DNA from: Lysobacteraceae bacterium 2PB
GTDB lineage: Bacteria; Pseudomonadota; Gammaproteobacteria; Xanthomonadales; Xanthomonadaceae
Reading direction: 5' to 3'
DNA: 64,000 nucleotides
NCBI GenBank assembly: GCA_005502915.1
Contig: SCMT01000001.1
Coordinates: 124,001 to 188,000 of the forward strand
Shown here: piece by piece, positions 54,412 through 63,189 of the stretch
How the letters are laid out: the number at the start of each line of letters is the position of its first letter
How positions within the stretch are numbered: the stretch's first letter is position 1
The notes under the pieces: model-generated
Databases searched by the model: none
Seen by the model: the letters and a program-made list of their open reading frames with translations, nothing else
Told to the model about the DNA's origin: nothing
Translations under genes and position numbers: made by a program

Positions 54412-54678
54412 TCACCGCAACTGGCTGTCCTTGCTGCCGCGCCGGTTGTAGCCGCTGAAGGCGCCGGCTTCGCGATCCTGGGCCTCCTGGCAGGTCACGC
54501 ACAGGCGCACGCCGGGCACGGCCTTGCGCCGTGCCTCCGGGATCTCGGCGTCGCATTCCTCGCAGCGTTCCAGGCCGGGTCCCTGGGCGAGCTGCCGCCG
54601 CACCCGTTCGATGCCATCCTTGATGGTCGCGTCGATCTGGTCCTGCACCGCGCCGTCGCCGGCCCATCCGGTCGCCAT
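54412..54678 (-). CDS. DksA/TraR-type C4 zinc-finger protein (YbiI-like)
   Basis: An 88-residue protein with the zinc finger CEECDAEIPEARRKAVPG followed by RLCVTCQEAQD, four Cys as CxxC...CxxC. The N-terminal coiled coil of DksA proper is much shortened, as in YbiI-like proteins, so a role at the RNA polymerase secondary channel is uncertain. Ends immediately before the S9 peptidase gene. Confidence 0.9.
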   Translation of the reverse strand: MATGWAGDGAVQDQIDATIKDGIERVRRQLAQGPGLERCEECDAEIPEARRKAVPGVRLCVTCQEAQDREAGAFSGYNRRGSKDSQLR

Positions 54679-54736
54679 GGTCGCCTCCGCCGAGTGTTCA
54701 CGTACCGGCCGATGATACGCCGGCCGCGGGCGCGCC

Positions 54737-55285
54737 TCAGCCCCGCGCGCGCATCCGCACCCGGGGGCGCAGGGTCACGCTCAGGCTGTCGCTCATCAGC
54801 TGCACTTCCTCGTCCTGGATCATCGCGGTCAGGCGCATGCCGCGCTGCACGTGGGCGAGCATCTCGTCGATCGCCTTCGGGTCGAGGTCGATCACGGTCA
54901 GGTTCTCGAAGCGCGCCAGGCCCGCGGCCTGCTTGCTCCACCAGACCTCGGCGGCGTTGCCGCCGTAGTTGACCACCACCACCTTGCGGGCGCGGGCGCA
55001 GGTCTTGCGGATGCGGCTTTCGTCGGGCTGGCCGAGGTCGATCCACAGCAGGATGTCGCCGACGTAATCGCGCTGCCAGAGGTCGGGCTCGCTCTCGTCG
55101 CTCAGCCCGCGGCCGAATTCCAGGCGTTCGTCGGCATGCAGCGCGAACGCCAGCAGCCGCACCAGCAATCGGATGTCGGTTTCCGACGGGTGCTGGGCCA
55201 TCGTCAGGTTGTGCTGCGCGTAGTAGTGCCGGTCCATGTCGCTGACCTGCAGCTCGACCTTGACCACGGTGGATTTGGGCGACAT
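54737..55285 (-). CDS. yaeQ: YaeQ family protein
   Basis: A 182-residue protein matching the YaeQ family, which has a PD-(D/E)XK nuclease-like fold but no proven activity. Recognisable stretches: KVELQVSDMDRHYYAQHNLT, HPSETDIRLLVRLLAFALHA and DEPDLWQ-like SEPDLWQRDYVGDILLWIDLGQPD, then KVVVVNYGG. Full length for the family. Divergent from sua5 with a short gap. Confidence 0.93.
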   Translation of the reverse strand: MSPKSTVVKVELQVSDMDRHYYAQHNLTMAQHPSETDIRLLVRLLAFALHADERLEFGRGLSDESEPDLWQRDYVGDILLWIDLGQPDESRIRKTCARARKVVVVNYGGNAAEVWWSKQAAGLARFENLTVIDLDPKAIDEMLAHVQRGMRLTAMIQDEEVQLMSDSLSVTLRPRVRMRARG

Positions 55286-55340
55286 GCCGGCGACTCGGGA
55301 AAAGGGCGCCGAGTGTAGCCCGCTTTGCTACCCTGCCGGG

Positions 55341-56360
55341 ATGCCGCAGCCCCCAGAAATCCACCGCCTCGACACCCGTCGACTCGACCCCGCGCGCCCC
55401 GAAGACCTCGCCGCCGCCGTCGCCCTGCTCCGCGCCGGCCGGCTGGTCGCCGTGCCCACCGAAACCGTGTACGGCCTGGCCGCCGACGCCCGCAACCCCG
55501 AGGCCGTGCGCGGCATCTTCGCGGCCAAGGGCCGGCCCGCGAACCACCCTCTGATCGTCCACCTGCCCGATGCCGCGCACCTGTCGCGCTGGGCCGTGGA
55601 CATCCCCGAGACCGCCTGGCGGCTGGCCGAGGCGTTCTGGCCCGGCCCGCTCACCCTGCTCCTGCCCAAGGCGCCCGACGTCCCCGGCGAAGTGACTGGC
55701 GGCCGGCCCAGCATCGGCCTGCGCGTGCCCGCGCACCCGGTGATGCATGCCCTGCTGGTGCGCCTCGACGGCGGCCTGGCCGCGCCGTCGGCCAATCCCT
55801 ACCAGCGCCTGAGCCCGACCACCGCCGACCAGGTGCTGGCCGGCCTCGACGGCCGCATCGACGCGGTGCTCGATGGCGGTCCCTGCGAGGTCGGGCTGGA
55901 ATCGACCATCGTCGACCTGACCGGTTGTGCGGCTGGCGATCCGCCGCGCATCGTGCGCGCCGGGCCGATCACCCGCGCGCAGCTCGAAGCCGCGCTCGGC
56001 ACGCCGGTCGACTTCCCGGGACAGCACACCGTCGCCGTGCCCGGCAACGTCGCGGTGCATTACCGCCCCGGCACGCCGCTGCGCATGTTCGACACCGCCA
56101 CGCTGCACGCGCAGCTCGACGCCCTGCCCGACGACGCACGCATCGCGCTGGCGCACACCAGCGACGGCCTGCCGACCTCACGCGGCGTGATCGCCACCTT
56201 GCGCCTGCCCGCCGACAAGCCCGGTTTCGCACGCGGACTCTACGCCGCGCTGCACGCGCTCGATGGCGCCGGCGCCGACGCGATCTGGCTGGAACGCCCG
56301 CCCGAAGGCGAAGACTGGCGCGACGTGCACGACCGCCTGTCGCGCGCAGTCAGCGGCTGA
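55341..56360 (+). CDS. sua5: L-threonylcarbamoyladenylate synthase, long (Sua5) type
   Basis: Makes threonylcarbamoyl-AMP for the t6A37 tRNA modification. 339 residues: YrdC/TsaC domain with VAVPTETVYGLAADA, AAKGRPANHPLIVHL (KxR + nucleotide site), GPLTLLL and APSANPYQRLSPTTADQV, plus the C-terminal Sua5 domain (about 210-339) joined by a linker with YRPGTPLRMF. Start ATG 55341 (MPQPPEIHRL). Confidence 0.94.
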   Translation: MPQPPEIHRLDTRRLDPARPEDLAAAVALLRAGRLVAVPTETVYGLAADARNPEAVRGIFAAKGRPANHPLIVHLPDAAHLSRWAVDIPETAWRLAEAFWPGPLTLLLPKAPDVPGEVTGGRPSIGLRVPAHPVMHALLVRLDGGLAAPSANPYQRLSPTTADQVLAGLDGRIDAVLDGGPCEVGLESTIVDLTGCAAGDPPRIVRAGPITRAQLEAALGTPVDFPGQHTVAVPGNVAVHYRPGTPLRMFDTATLHAQLDALPDDARIALAHTSDGLPTSRGVIATLRLPADKPGFARGLYAALHALDGAGADAIWLERPPEGEDWRDVHDRLSRAVSG

Positions 56361-56461
56361 GCCAGCTAAACAGCATCGAGAGTGTTCGACTTCCGCTGGT
56401 TTTGATCTTGATCTACCGGGGCCCCTGGTTGCGACGGGCTTCGCGGATCAGGCCCGCAGGG

Positions 56462-56636
56462 CGCGCGGCAGGACGCCGCGCGTTTTTCGACAAGACACGG
56501 ACGTCTTGTCGAAAAACCCCGCGAAGCCCGTGGACCCGGCGCACAGCGCCGGGCGCAACCGACGGGGTGTGCTTTCTTTGGGCCACTCTTTCTTTGCACA
56601 AGCAAAGAAAGGTGGCTCGCTCGCGACAGCGAGCGA
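56462..56636. repeat. Array of five consecutive perfect hairpins
   Basis: (1) CGCGCGGC / GCCGCGCG, 56462-56482; (2) TTTTTCGACAAGAC / GTCTTGTCGAAAAA, 14-bp stem, 56483-56516; (3) CCCGGCGC / GCGCCGGG, 56535-56553; (4) CTTTCTTTGC / GCAAAGAAAG, 56588-56611; (5) TCGCTCGC / GCGAGCGA, 56617-56636. All stems are perfect with 3-6 nt loops. Hairpins 2 and 4 carry U-runs and could terminate transcription in both directions. I recall similar strings in xanthomonad intergenic DNA. Confidence 0.85.
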
Positions 56637-56683
56637 AACACAGGACGAGCCGAAAATCCTTCCGGTTGTTTTGAAGACGCAAC

Positions 56684-56719
56684 AAGCAGGTCCCTCGCCT
56701 TAGGCTCGGGATGACAAAG
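56684..56719. repeat. Single-arm copy of the dispersed repeat
   Basis: AAGCAGGTCCCTCGCCT followed by TAGGCTCGGGATGACA closely matches the right arm of the inverted repeat at 31799-31895 (differences at the centre only). No left arm is present nearby, so it is a solo copy. Confidence 0.75.
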
Positions 56720-56801
56720 AAGGATTCACCAGCCTCACTCGATGATCCATCGAGGAAAAATTCGGCGATGCCTCAGGGTTGAGTACGGCGACACCCCACG
56801 T

Positions 56802-58481
56802 TCAACCCTGCAGCGCACGCATCACGTTCGGCATGATCCAGCCGCTGCCGAATCCCGGCGGCTGCTTCAGGCGGCGCCGCAGGTTCTCGCTGACGCGATG
56901 GCGGATCAGCGGCGTGATCCGGAACTGGCGCGGGACCTGCCTCGACTGCAGCTCGGCGCGCTGCGCGGCCAGCGATTTCGCCGCAGTCGGGAAGCCCTGG
57001 TCGATGAACGGTGCGGCGAAGATCTCGGTGCGGTTCGCAGTGTCGCCCGCGCTGGTGCGGCTGTAGAACGGCAGGAAACGACCGGCGACGCTGGTCAGCC
57101 CTTGGTAGTCGCCGACGAACAGGCCGTTGGCCACCGGCGCCAGCGTCATCTCGAACGGTTCGGCGACGCGCGCCTCGGTCCAAGTCGCGCCATGATCGAA
57201 CGAGCGCGCCAGCCAGTAGTCCGTGGGCAGGCCGGTCGTGACGGTATTGCTGCGGAAGTCGTAGTAGCTGACGCCGAGCACGCCGTCGCGGGTGACGTGC
57301 ACGCTCGGCGTGAACGCGGACACGTTCGGCGCGGCGTTCACCCGGGTCGGCGCCGACCAGCTCACGCCGCCGTCGCTGGAACGCGAGATCGCGATGGCGT
57401 CGATGGCGCCGCCGCTGAAGCGCGAATCCTGCCAGACGATGTAGGCGTCGCCGTTCGGCGCTGCGGCGATCGACGGCACGATCGAGCCGTCGCGGATCGC
57501 CGCGCCGGTTTCCGGATGACGCGTGCCGACGGCGAGCAGGTCGGCCACGTAGATCGGTCCCGACCAGCTGGCGCCGCGATCGAGCGAACGCAGCACGCCG
57601 ACGCGTGCGCGCTGCGGCGCGCCCAGCGGGTAATCGATCTGCGTGAAGAGGTTGAGCAGGACGCCGTTCGACGACACCGCGATCTGGTTGGCGATGGTCT
57701 GCGCGCGCGTGCCCGGGTCGAATATCACCCGCGCGCCTTCCCAGCTGGCGCCGCCGTTGGTGGTGCGCGTGAACACGGTCGGCCCGGTGTCGTTGGCGTC
57801 GACGAGGCGATCCCAGGTCGCGTAGACGAAATTCGCGTCGTGCGGATCGGCGGTCATCGCGTTCTTGTCGTTGAACGCACCGGCGCCGTCGACGATCAGC
57901 GTGATCGGATTGCTCCAGCTCAGACCGTGGTCGAACGAGCGGCTGGCGAGCATCGCGCTGGTGGCGCCGCTGACCGAGAGCGACATCGCATGGACCACGC
58001 CGTTCGGCGCATACGAGACCCATGGATCCGACGCGCGCTCGTAGTTGCCGCCGTTCATCACCGTGCCGCCGCCACAGCGCGAGAACGGCAGCGCGGTGCG
58101 TCGCCAGGAGCGTCCGCCGTCGAAGCTGGTGGCGGCGACCAGGCCGCGCGCGGCGCCGTTCGACCAGCGATCCTGCTGCCAGGCACCGACCAGGATGTTC
58201 GGATTCGCGGGATTCACCGTGACGAAGGGCTCGACCTCGGCGTTGACGTACAGCGTGCCGCTGGGCGCCACGCCATCGCAGCCGGCCGTGAATGGCGTGG
58301 GCCCGGATGCGAGGCTCTGCGCGGATGTCACCGCGAGCGCGGGCTGCGGACCGCCGGTGATGCGCGGACGCTCCGCCTGCGCTAGGGCGATCGATGCCGC
58401 GATCGCAAGCCAGAGGGCCAGCGCCGCGCGCACGCGCGGCGAAGGGCGGGTTGCCGAGGGTGCCGCCGACTCGATCGCCAT
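56802..58481 (-). CDS. Secreted sialidase-fold protein with Asp-box repeats
   Basis: 559 residues with a signal peptide (AALALWLAIAASIALAQA). Six Asp-box (SxDxGxxW) repeats are visible: SFDGGRSW, SFDHGLSW, TTNGGASW, SLDRGASW, SSDGGVSW and SFDHGATW, the mark of six-bladed sialidase/BNR propellers. The arginine triad of true sialidases cannot be confirmed, so it may bind or cleave a glycan or be a non-enzymatic exo-protein. Start ATG 58481 has GGAGG upstream; 58502 is an alternative. C-terminus is Arg-rich. Confidence 0.85.
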   Translation of the reverse strand: MAIESAAPSATRPSPRVRAALALWLAIAASIALAQAERPRITGGPQPALAVTSAQSLASGPTPFTAGCDGVAPSGTLYVNAEVEPFVTVNPANPNILVGAWQQDRWSNGAARGLVAATSFDGGRSWRRTALPFSRCGGGTVMNGGNYERASDPWVSYAPNGVVHAMSLSVSGATSAMLASRSFDHGLSWSNPITLIVDGAGAFNDKNAMTADPHDANFVYATWDRLVDANDTGPTVFTRTTNGGASWEGARVIFDPGTRAQTIANQIAVSSNGVLLNLFTQIDYPLGAPQRARVGVLRSLDRGASWSGPIYVADLLAVGTRHPETGAAIRDGSIVPSIAAAPNGDAYIVWQDSRFSGGAIDAIAISRSSDGGVSWSAPTRVNAAPNVSAFTPSVHVTRDGVLGVSYYDFRSNTVTTGLPTDYWLARSFDHGATWTEARVAEPFEMTLAPVANGLFVGDYQGLTSVAGRFLPFYSRTSAGDTANRTEIFAAPFIDQGFPTAAKSLAAQRAELQSRQVPRQFRITPLIRHRVSENLRRRLKQPPGFGSGWIMPNVMRALQG

Positions 58482-58573
58482 GCCGCCTCCGGAAATTCGC
58501 ATCGAACCCTGTCCGCATGAACCCGCGCCGCGCCACGGGGCACGGGCGAACCGACCGGATCACCCGCGCCGGA

Positions 58574-58957
58574 TCACTCCCGGTCGAAGTTGATCCGCAC
58601 GTCCTTGACCGTGCTGGAGACCAGCACGATGCTGAAGCGGCGGAAGAAGTGACGCTTCACCAGCACGTCCTCCCCGTCGTCCAGCTCGGCGTCCACCCAC
58701 CTGCCCGCCTGGCGGTCGATCGCGGTCTTCACCTTGCGCGCGACCCGATTCTCGCCGTCGTTGCGCTCGATCACCGCCACCACCCGCACCGGCGGCTGCC
58801 CCGCCGGGACGATCTCGAAGACCATCTCGCCCGCCGACTCGGCCGCACCGCTGAACTGCAGGCGCCACTTGTTGGAATTCGCGGCCGATGCGACGGCCGC
58901 GAACGCGGACAAGACCAGCACCATCCCGCATCGCAGCAGCAGGGACACCTTCTTCAT
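58574..58957 (-). CDS. Small exported protein of unknown function
   Basis: 127 residues: signal peptide (LLLRCGMVLVLSAFAAVASA) and a mature beta-rich domain of about 100 residues beginning ANSNKWRLQFSGAAESAGEM. Charged throughout, one predicted strand-rich core ending KDVRINFDRE. Not recognised. It sits between the sialidase-fold gene and the AraC gene, same strand, gaps of about 90 bp. Confidence 0.7.
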   Translation of the reverse strand: MKKVSLLLRCGMVLVLSAFAAVASAANSNKWRLQFSGAAESAGEMVFEIVPAGQPPVRVVAVIERNDGENRVARKVKTAIDRQAGRWVDAELDDGEDVLVKRHFFRRFSIVLVSSTVKDVRINFDRE

Positions 58958-59053
58958 TCGAACACCGGGGGCGAGAGCGGACAGGGCGTCAGTCTGCCGC
59001 AAAGCGGACGCCCTTCCCTGAATCCCGACGGCGTTCGCCGCCGGGGCGGGTCG

Positions 59054-59998
59054 TCAGCCCCGGGCGTGACGCTCCGCGCGGACGGATTCGCGGTATGAGC
59101 TGGCGGTGATCCGGAAGCGGGCGCGGAAGGCGCGGGCGAAGCTGCAGCTGTTGTCGAAGCCGCAGGCGGCACCGACTTCGCCGATGGCGCAGTCCGACTG
59201 GGCCAGCAGTTCGCAGGCGCGTTCCAGGCGCAGGCGCACCGAAGCGGCCTGCGGGCTTTCGTCGTAGATGGCGTGGAAGGTCTTCGACAGATACCAGCTG
59301 GAGAAGCTGGTCAGTTCCGCCAGTTCGGTCAGGCGCACCACGCGGTGGCGGTTGCCTTCGAGGAACAGGCGGGCGCGCTGCATGCGGCCGAAGACCTGAC
59401 GCTTGCGGCGGATCGAGCGGCCCGGGCAACGGGCGATCGCCGTCTCCATGCCGCGCTGCTGGGACGCGACATGCACCAGCAGGGACTGCAGGGCGCGCTG
59501 CGCCTGCAGCGGGTCGCGGCCGGCGAGGGTCGCGAGGCGCTGGCCGTTGCGCCACAGCCGCAGCGCGATGCGCAGGTCGCGCGAGGTCATCCGACCGCGT
59601 CCGGGCAGCAGGTCGGGCCGGCTGCGGCTGACGGCGTCGCCGGTCAGGACGAGGCCCAGGGTCGCGCCGTGCGCGCCCGCCTGCAGGTCGGGGGCCGAGT
59701 CGCGCTCCAGGGCGAGCCATTCGCCGGGGCCGAGGTCGAAGCTGCCCTCGCGGGCGGTGAGGCGGGTCCGTCCACGCAGCTGGAACCAGATCGAGAAGCC
59801 CCGCTCCGCCGGTCGCAGGTGGCCGGACCGGCCGACCGTGCACCAGCGCGCCAGCGATTCGGCGGCGTGCGCCGACAGCTCGATGCCGGACGGGCGCCGG
59901 GTCATCGGGAGGGCCAGCGGCATCACGCCCCTGGGGGCGAGTGCCGGGGGGACAAGCGAGGGGTTGGCGAAGGGTGCGCTGGAAGGATTCGCGTACAT
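59054..59998 (-). CDS. AraC-family transcriptional regulator
   Basis: 314 residues. The N-terminal half is an AraC cupin-like domain (FSIWFQLRGRTRLTAREGSF, GPGEWLALERDSAPDL); the C-terminal hundred residues hold two helix-turn-helix motifs (VRLTELAELTSFSSWYLSKTFH and AIGEVGAACGFDNSCSFARAFR) with the family signature. Ligand and targets unknown. The upstream gap has TTTGGGCCAAA (60033-60043), a possible self-operator. Confidence 0.9.
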   Translation of the reverse strand: MYANPSSAPFANPSLVPPALAPRGVMPLALPMTRRPSGIELSAHAAESLARWCTVGRSGHLRPAERGFSIWFQLRGRTRLTAREGSFDLGPGEWLALERDSAPDLQAGAHGATLGLVLTGDAVSRSRPDLLPGRGRMTSRDLRIALRLWRNGQRLATLAGRDPLQAQRALQSLLVHVASQQRGMETAIARCPGRSIRRKRQVFGRMQRARLFLEGNRHRVVRLTELAELTSFSSWYLSKTFHAIYDESPQAASVRLRLERACELLAQSDCAIGEVGAACGFDNSCSFARAFRARFRITASSYRESVRAERHARG

Positions 59999-60084
59999 GG
60001 GGGTCCGCTCCGTGCCGAATGAGGCCTCACGGTTTGGGCCAAAGACGGCACAGCGGCAGGAAATCCCCCTGAGATTTCTCCTAA

Positions 60085-60101
60085 ATCGACACGAAGTCGA
60101 T
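60085..60101 (-). terminator. Terminator of the CadC-like gene
   Basis: On the minus strand the stem ATCGAC / GTCGAT with loop TTCGT is followed by TTAGG, about 30 bp after the stop at 60128. A second imperfect hairpin (GAAATC / GATTTC, 60060-60078) follows. Confidence 0.45.
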
Positions 60102-60127
60102 CCGAAATCGTTCCGAAACCTTGCGGA

Positions 60128-62392
60128 TCAAGGCGTTACGGCGGAAGGCGCGCTGCTGTCGGCCGACGGCGCATCGAACGCGGACAGCCGCAGCATGCCG
60201 ATATCGGCCCGCATCTCCTCGACCACGGACAGGTACAGCGCGTTGGAGGCCGGGTCGTGGGTGACCCCTTCCAGGAACCATTCGACCTTGCCGAGGCAGA
60301 CCGCACCCTCGGCCTTGCCCTCCCCCACCGGTCGCCAGCGCCACAGGCAGTCGGGATCGGAGTCGAGCACGCGCACGCCGTCGCCGGTCATCACCATCGA
60401 GCGGGCGCGGCGCGGAATGGTGACCGTGTCCACCGGACGCACATCCCCCAGCTGCAGGTCGGCGCTGCGGATCTCGGGGCTGGCGGCCATGGACATGACG
60501 ATCCGGCCGCGACGGGCATCGACCACGGTCGAGGCCACGTCGGACAGATGGGCCAGCGGGCGCCACGGCGACTGGCTGCGGTCGTACAGGGTCAGGCCCA
60601 GGCGTCCCTCGCCACGATCGGCGACGACCAGCAGGCGGTCGGGATCGGGATGCCAGGCGACGTGGACCGGCTGGCGGTCGGGCGCGGGCAGGCGCGTGAT
60701 CCGGCCGCGCGCGGGATCGACCTCGTAGATGCCGTAGGGCTTGCCGCGCTCCTTGCCGATGACCAGCGCCGTGCCCGACGCCGCATGCCACATCGGCGGA
60801 TACCGGGGCACGGGCACGAAGCCATCGAAGGACCGCAGGCTGTCGGGGTCGCGCTTGTCCTGCCACCACAGGCGCTGGTCGCCGGTGCGGCTGGAGTAGA
60901 ACAGGACCTGGTGGCCGTCCGGGGAGATCGCCGGCAACAGGTTGGAGCCGCTGCTTTCGAACAGCTGGCGCGAGGTGGTCATCGCCGACTCGCCATCGGC
61001 CAGCACGACCCGGCGGATGCGCGACTGCCGGCTGTCGACCTCGAAGGCGACGGCATCGCCCGAACGCGCGACCGAGGGATAGGTCATGTTGTCGTTGCCG
61101 GCCACGGCCTCGACGATCCGCCCCGTCTCGGTATCGAGGCGGTTGAGGTAGATCCGGCCCTCGCGGTAGCGCGCGAAGACCAGGTGGCGGTTATCGCGCG
61201 CCCAGGCCAGGCCGTACAGGTTGGTGCGCAGGTTGGTCAGGCGCTCGGGCGTGCCGCCCTCGGCGGGCATGCGCCAGATGTCGGCGATCGACAGATTGCG
61301 GTGGAAGGCGATCCATCGGCCATCCGGGGAGACCACCGGCGACATGTCCTCGTCGGAGGGCGAGCGCACGTAGTCGATGCGCCGCCAGCGCCCTTCGGCC
61401 AGGGACATGCGGTGCAGGGCGCGCTCCACCGGCTTCGACTTGCCGCCCGGGCGCTGCGCGCCGATGAGGGCGCGGCCGTCGGGATACCAAGACACCGGAT
61501 GCACGTCGTCAGCCAGGCAGTCGCCGACTTCCTGGGCCAGCCCGCCGCTCGCCGGCACCAGCATGATCCGGCAGCGCGTCCCGATGACGCGGGAAAAGGC
61601 GATCCGCTGGCCGTCCGGGGACCACGCCGGCATGACGTCCTTCTGCCCGGGCTGCGGCGGGGTCAGCACGCGCGGCGCGGTGGCCGATGCGGTCTGCAGC
61701 ACCAGCGACGCGCCGCCATCGGCATTGACCCGGCTGTAGACGACCAGGGCGCCGTCGGGCGAGAGGCTCGGCCACTCTTCGGATTGCGGCAGCGATGCGA
61801 TGCGCACGAAGCTGGCCAGGACGCGGGAGACGGCAGGCGCCGTCGCAGCGGTGGCGGAAACGACGGGGACCGGAGCGTCCGGGCGCCGGATCCACGACAG
61901 GCCGCCAGCGACCAGCGCGACCAGCGCGATCCCGCCGGCGAGACGCCAGGCCTGACGTATTCGCGCCGGCGGCGGAACGGGCGCGGCGGTGGCGAGTGGT
62001 GCATCGACCTGCGGGTCCGCAGCGGGTTCATCGAGCACCCAGGTCACCGGCGCCACCAGGCGATAGCCCTGCTTGGCGATGGTCTCGATGTAGCGCGGAC
62101 GCTCGCGGTCGTCGCCGAACGCCTTGCGCAGCTGGGTGACCGCCTGGGTCAGCACGTCGTCGGTCGGCAGGGTGTCGGGCCAGACCCACTCGAACAGGGC
62201 CTCGCGACTCACCGGCTTGCCCGCATGCGCCACCAGCGCCAGCAGCACGCCGAGGGCCTTCAGCGTGATCCGCATCGGCTCGCCTCCCTCCACCGGCGCG
62301 ATTTCGCGCAGGGGGATATCGACGACACGGTCGCCGATGCGCACGCGGTCGGATGGCCGCGGCTGGAGGAGGTTCTGGTGGGACTTGAGCAT
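60128..62392 (-). CDS. CadC-like membrane transcriptional regulator with beta-propeller sensor
   Basis: 754 residues. N-terminal winged helix of the OmpR/CadC output type (about 20-115: LKALGVLLALVAHAGKPVSREAL, VTQLRKAFGDDRERPRYIETIAKQGYRL), a Pro/Ala linker, one transmembrane helix (about 150-168) and a large periplasmic region with many WD40-like PD40 blades (SLSPDGALVVYSR, AWSPDGQRIAFSR, VVSPDGRWIAFHR, AISPDGHQVLFYS). No receiver domain, so the propeller is the sensor and the DNA-binding head is membrane-tethered. Target genes unknown; it lies between an AraC gene and a channel gene. Confidence 0.9.
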   Translation of the reverse strand: MLKSHQNLLQPRPSDRVRIGDRVVDIPLREIAPVEGGEPMRITLKALGVLLALVAHAGKPVSREALFEWVWPDTLPTDDVLTQAVTQLRKAFGDDRERPRYIETIAKQGYRLVAPVTWVLDEPAADPQVDAPLATAAPVPPPARIRQAWRLAGGIALVALVAGGLSWIRRPDAPVPVVSATAATAPAVSRVLASFVRIASLPQSEEWPSLSPDGALVVYSRVNADGGASLVLQTASATAPRVLTPPQPGQKDVMPAWSPDGQRIAFSRVIGTRCRIMLVPASGGLAQEVGDCLADDVHPVSWYPDGRALIGAQRPGGKSKPVERALHRMSLAEGRWRRIDYVRSPSDEDMSPVVSPDGRWIAFHRNLSIADIWRMPAEGGTPERLTNLRTNLYGLAWARDNRHLVFARYREGRIYLNRLDTETGRIVEAVAGNDNMTYPSVARSGDAVAFEVDSRQSRIRRVVLADGESAMTTSRQLFESSGSNLLPAISPDGHQVLFYSSRTGDQRLWWQDKRDPDSLRSFDGFVPVPRYPPMWHAASGTALVIGKERGKPYGIYEVDPARGRITRLPAPDRQPVHVAWHPDPDRLLVVADRGEGRLGLTLYDRSQSPWRPLAHLSDVASTVVDARRGRIVMSMAASPEIRSADLQLGDVRPVDTVTIPRRARSMVMTGDGVRVLDSDPDCLWRWRPVGEGKAEGAVCLGKVEWFLEGVTHDPASNALYLSVVEEMRADIGMLRLSAFDAPSADSSAPSAVTP

Positions 62393-62511
62393 GGCCGTAT
62401 CGAGAGGCGTGGCCCAAGCTTATCAGGCGCGGCCCCCGGCACCGATGCCGGAAGTCACGGGACCTGGCCAGCGCGGGCGCCGAGCCGCACCGCAGGCAGG
62501 CCGGGAAGGAC

Positions 62512-63189
62512 TCAGCCACCCCGGACGCGCGCCGCCGACAGCCCGACCAGGCGGGACACCACGATCGCGATGTACATCACGCCCGCGAACATCTCCAGCA
62601 TCACCAGGGCGCGCGCCGGGGCGGTCACCGGCGTGATGTCGCTCAGTCCCACGCCGGACAGCACGCTGAAGCTCATGAACAGCAGTTCCATCCAGGTCCG
62701 GGGCGTCTCCAGGCCGGCGGGCCCCGTGAAACTGCCCGGATACCAGGCCTGGCAGACCGAGAACGCGAAGGCCCAGGCCCAGGCGAGCAGGGTGAAGGTC
62801 GCGCCCACCGCCAGCAGTTCGTCCAGGGTCACGCGCTGGTCGCCGAACATGTAGATGATCAGGCCGATCGCCGCATAGAAGTACAGCGCCGCCTCCAGCA
62901 TGTGCGCGACCACCAGCAGCTGCGGCATCTGCACGGCATCGGCCAGCAGCGAGAGCAGCACCGCCGGCACCGCCAGCAGCCACGCGATCCAGTTGATCGT
63001 CGGGCTGCGATTGACCACCCACAGCACCAGCGCGAGCACGGCGATGCCGAAGGTGCCGAAGACCAGCCGCCCGGCGCCCGAGTCGTCCAGCACCGGGTAC
63101 AGCACCACCGCGCAGAGCTGCGCGGCGAGCAGCAGGCCCGCCGGATGGCGACGCAGGTGCGCGATCGATCTGAGCAGGGTCTTGTCCAT
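62512..63189 (-). CDS. Two-TM-domain ion channel-like protein with atypical filter
   Basis: 225 residues, about six hydrophobic helices. The last two helices flank a pore loop of the Ion_trans_2 type (WMELLFMSFSVLSGVGLSDI, about 166-185, then a final helix with VMYIAIVVSRL). The potassium filter TVGYGD is replaced by SGVGLSD, so ion selectivity is not predictable. Start ATG 63189 has AGAGGATGC upstream; divergent from the BFD-domain gene. Confidence 0.82.
   Translation of the reverse strand: MDKTLLRSIAHLRRHPAGLLLAAQLCAVVLYPVLDDSGAGRLVFGTFGIAVLALVLWVVNRSPTINWIAWLLAVPAVLLSLLADAVQMPQLLVVAHMLEAALYFYAAIGLIIYMFGDQRVTLDELLAVGATFTLLAWAWAFAFSVCQAWYPGSFTGPAGLETPRTWMELLFMSFSVLSGVGLSDITPVTAPARALVMLEMFAGVMYIAIVVSRLVGLSAARVRGG

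Larger units (their letters stand above)
56361..56801. other. Repeat-rich intergenic region
   Basis: 441 bp between two convergent stops. No gene; it holds five back-to-back hairpins (56462-56636) and one arm of the dispersed repeat (56684-56719), listed separately. Base composition drops in GC in the T/A-rich stems. Confidence 0.8.
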
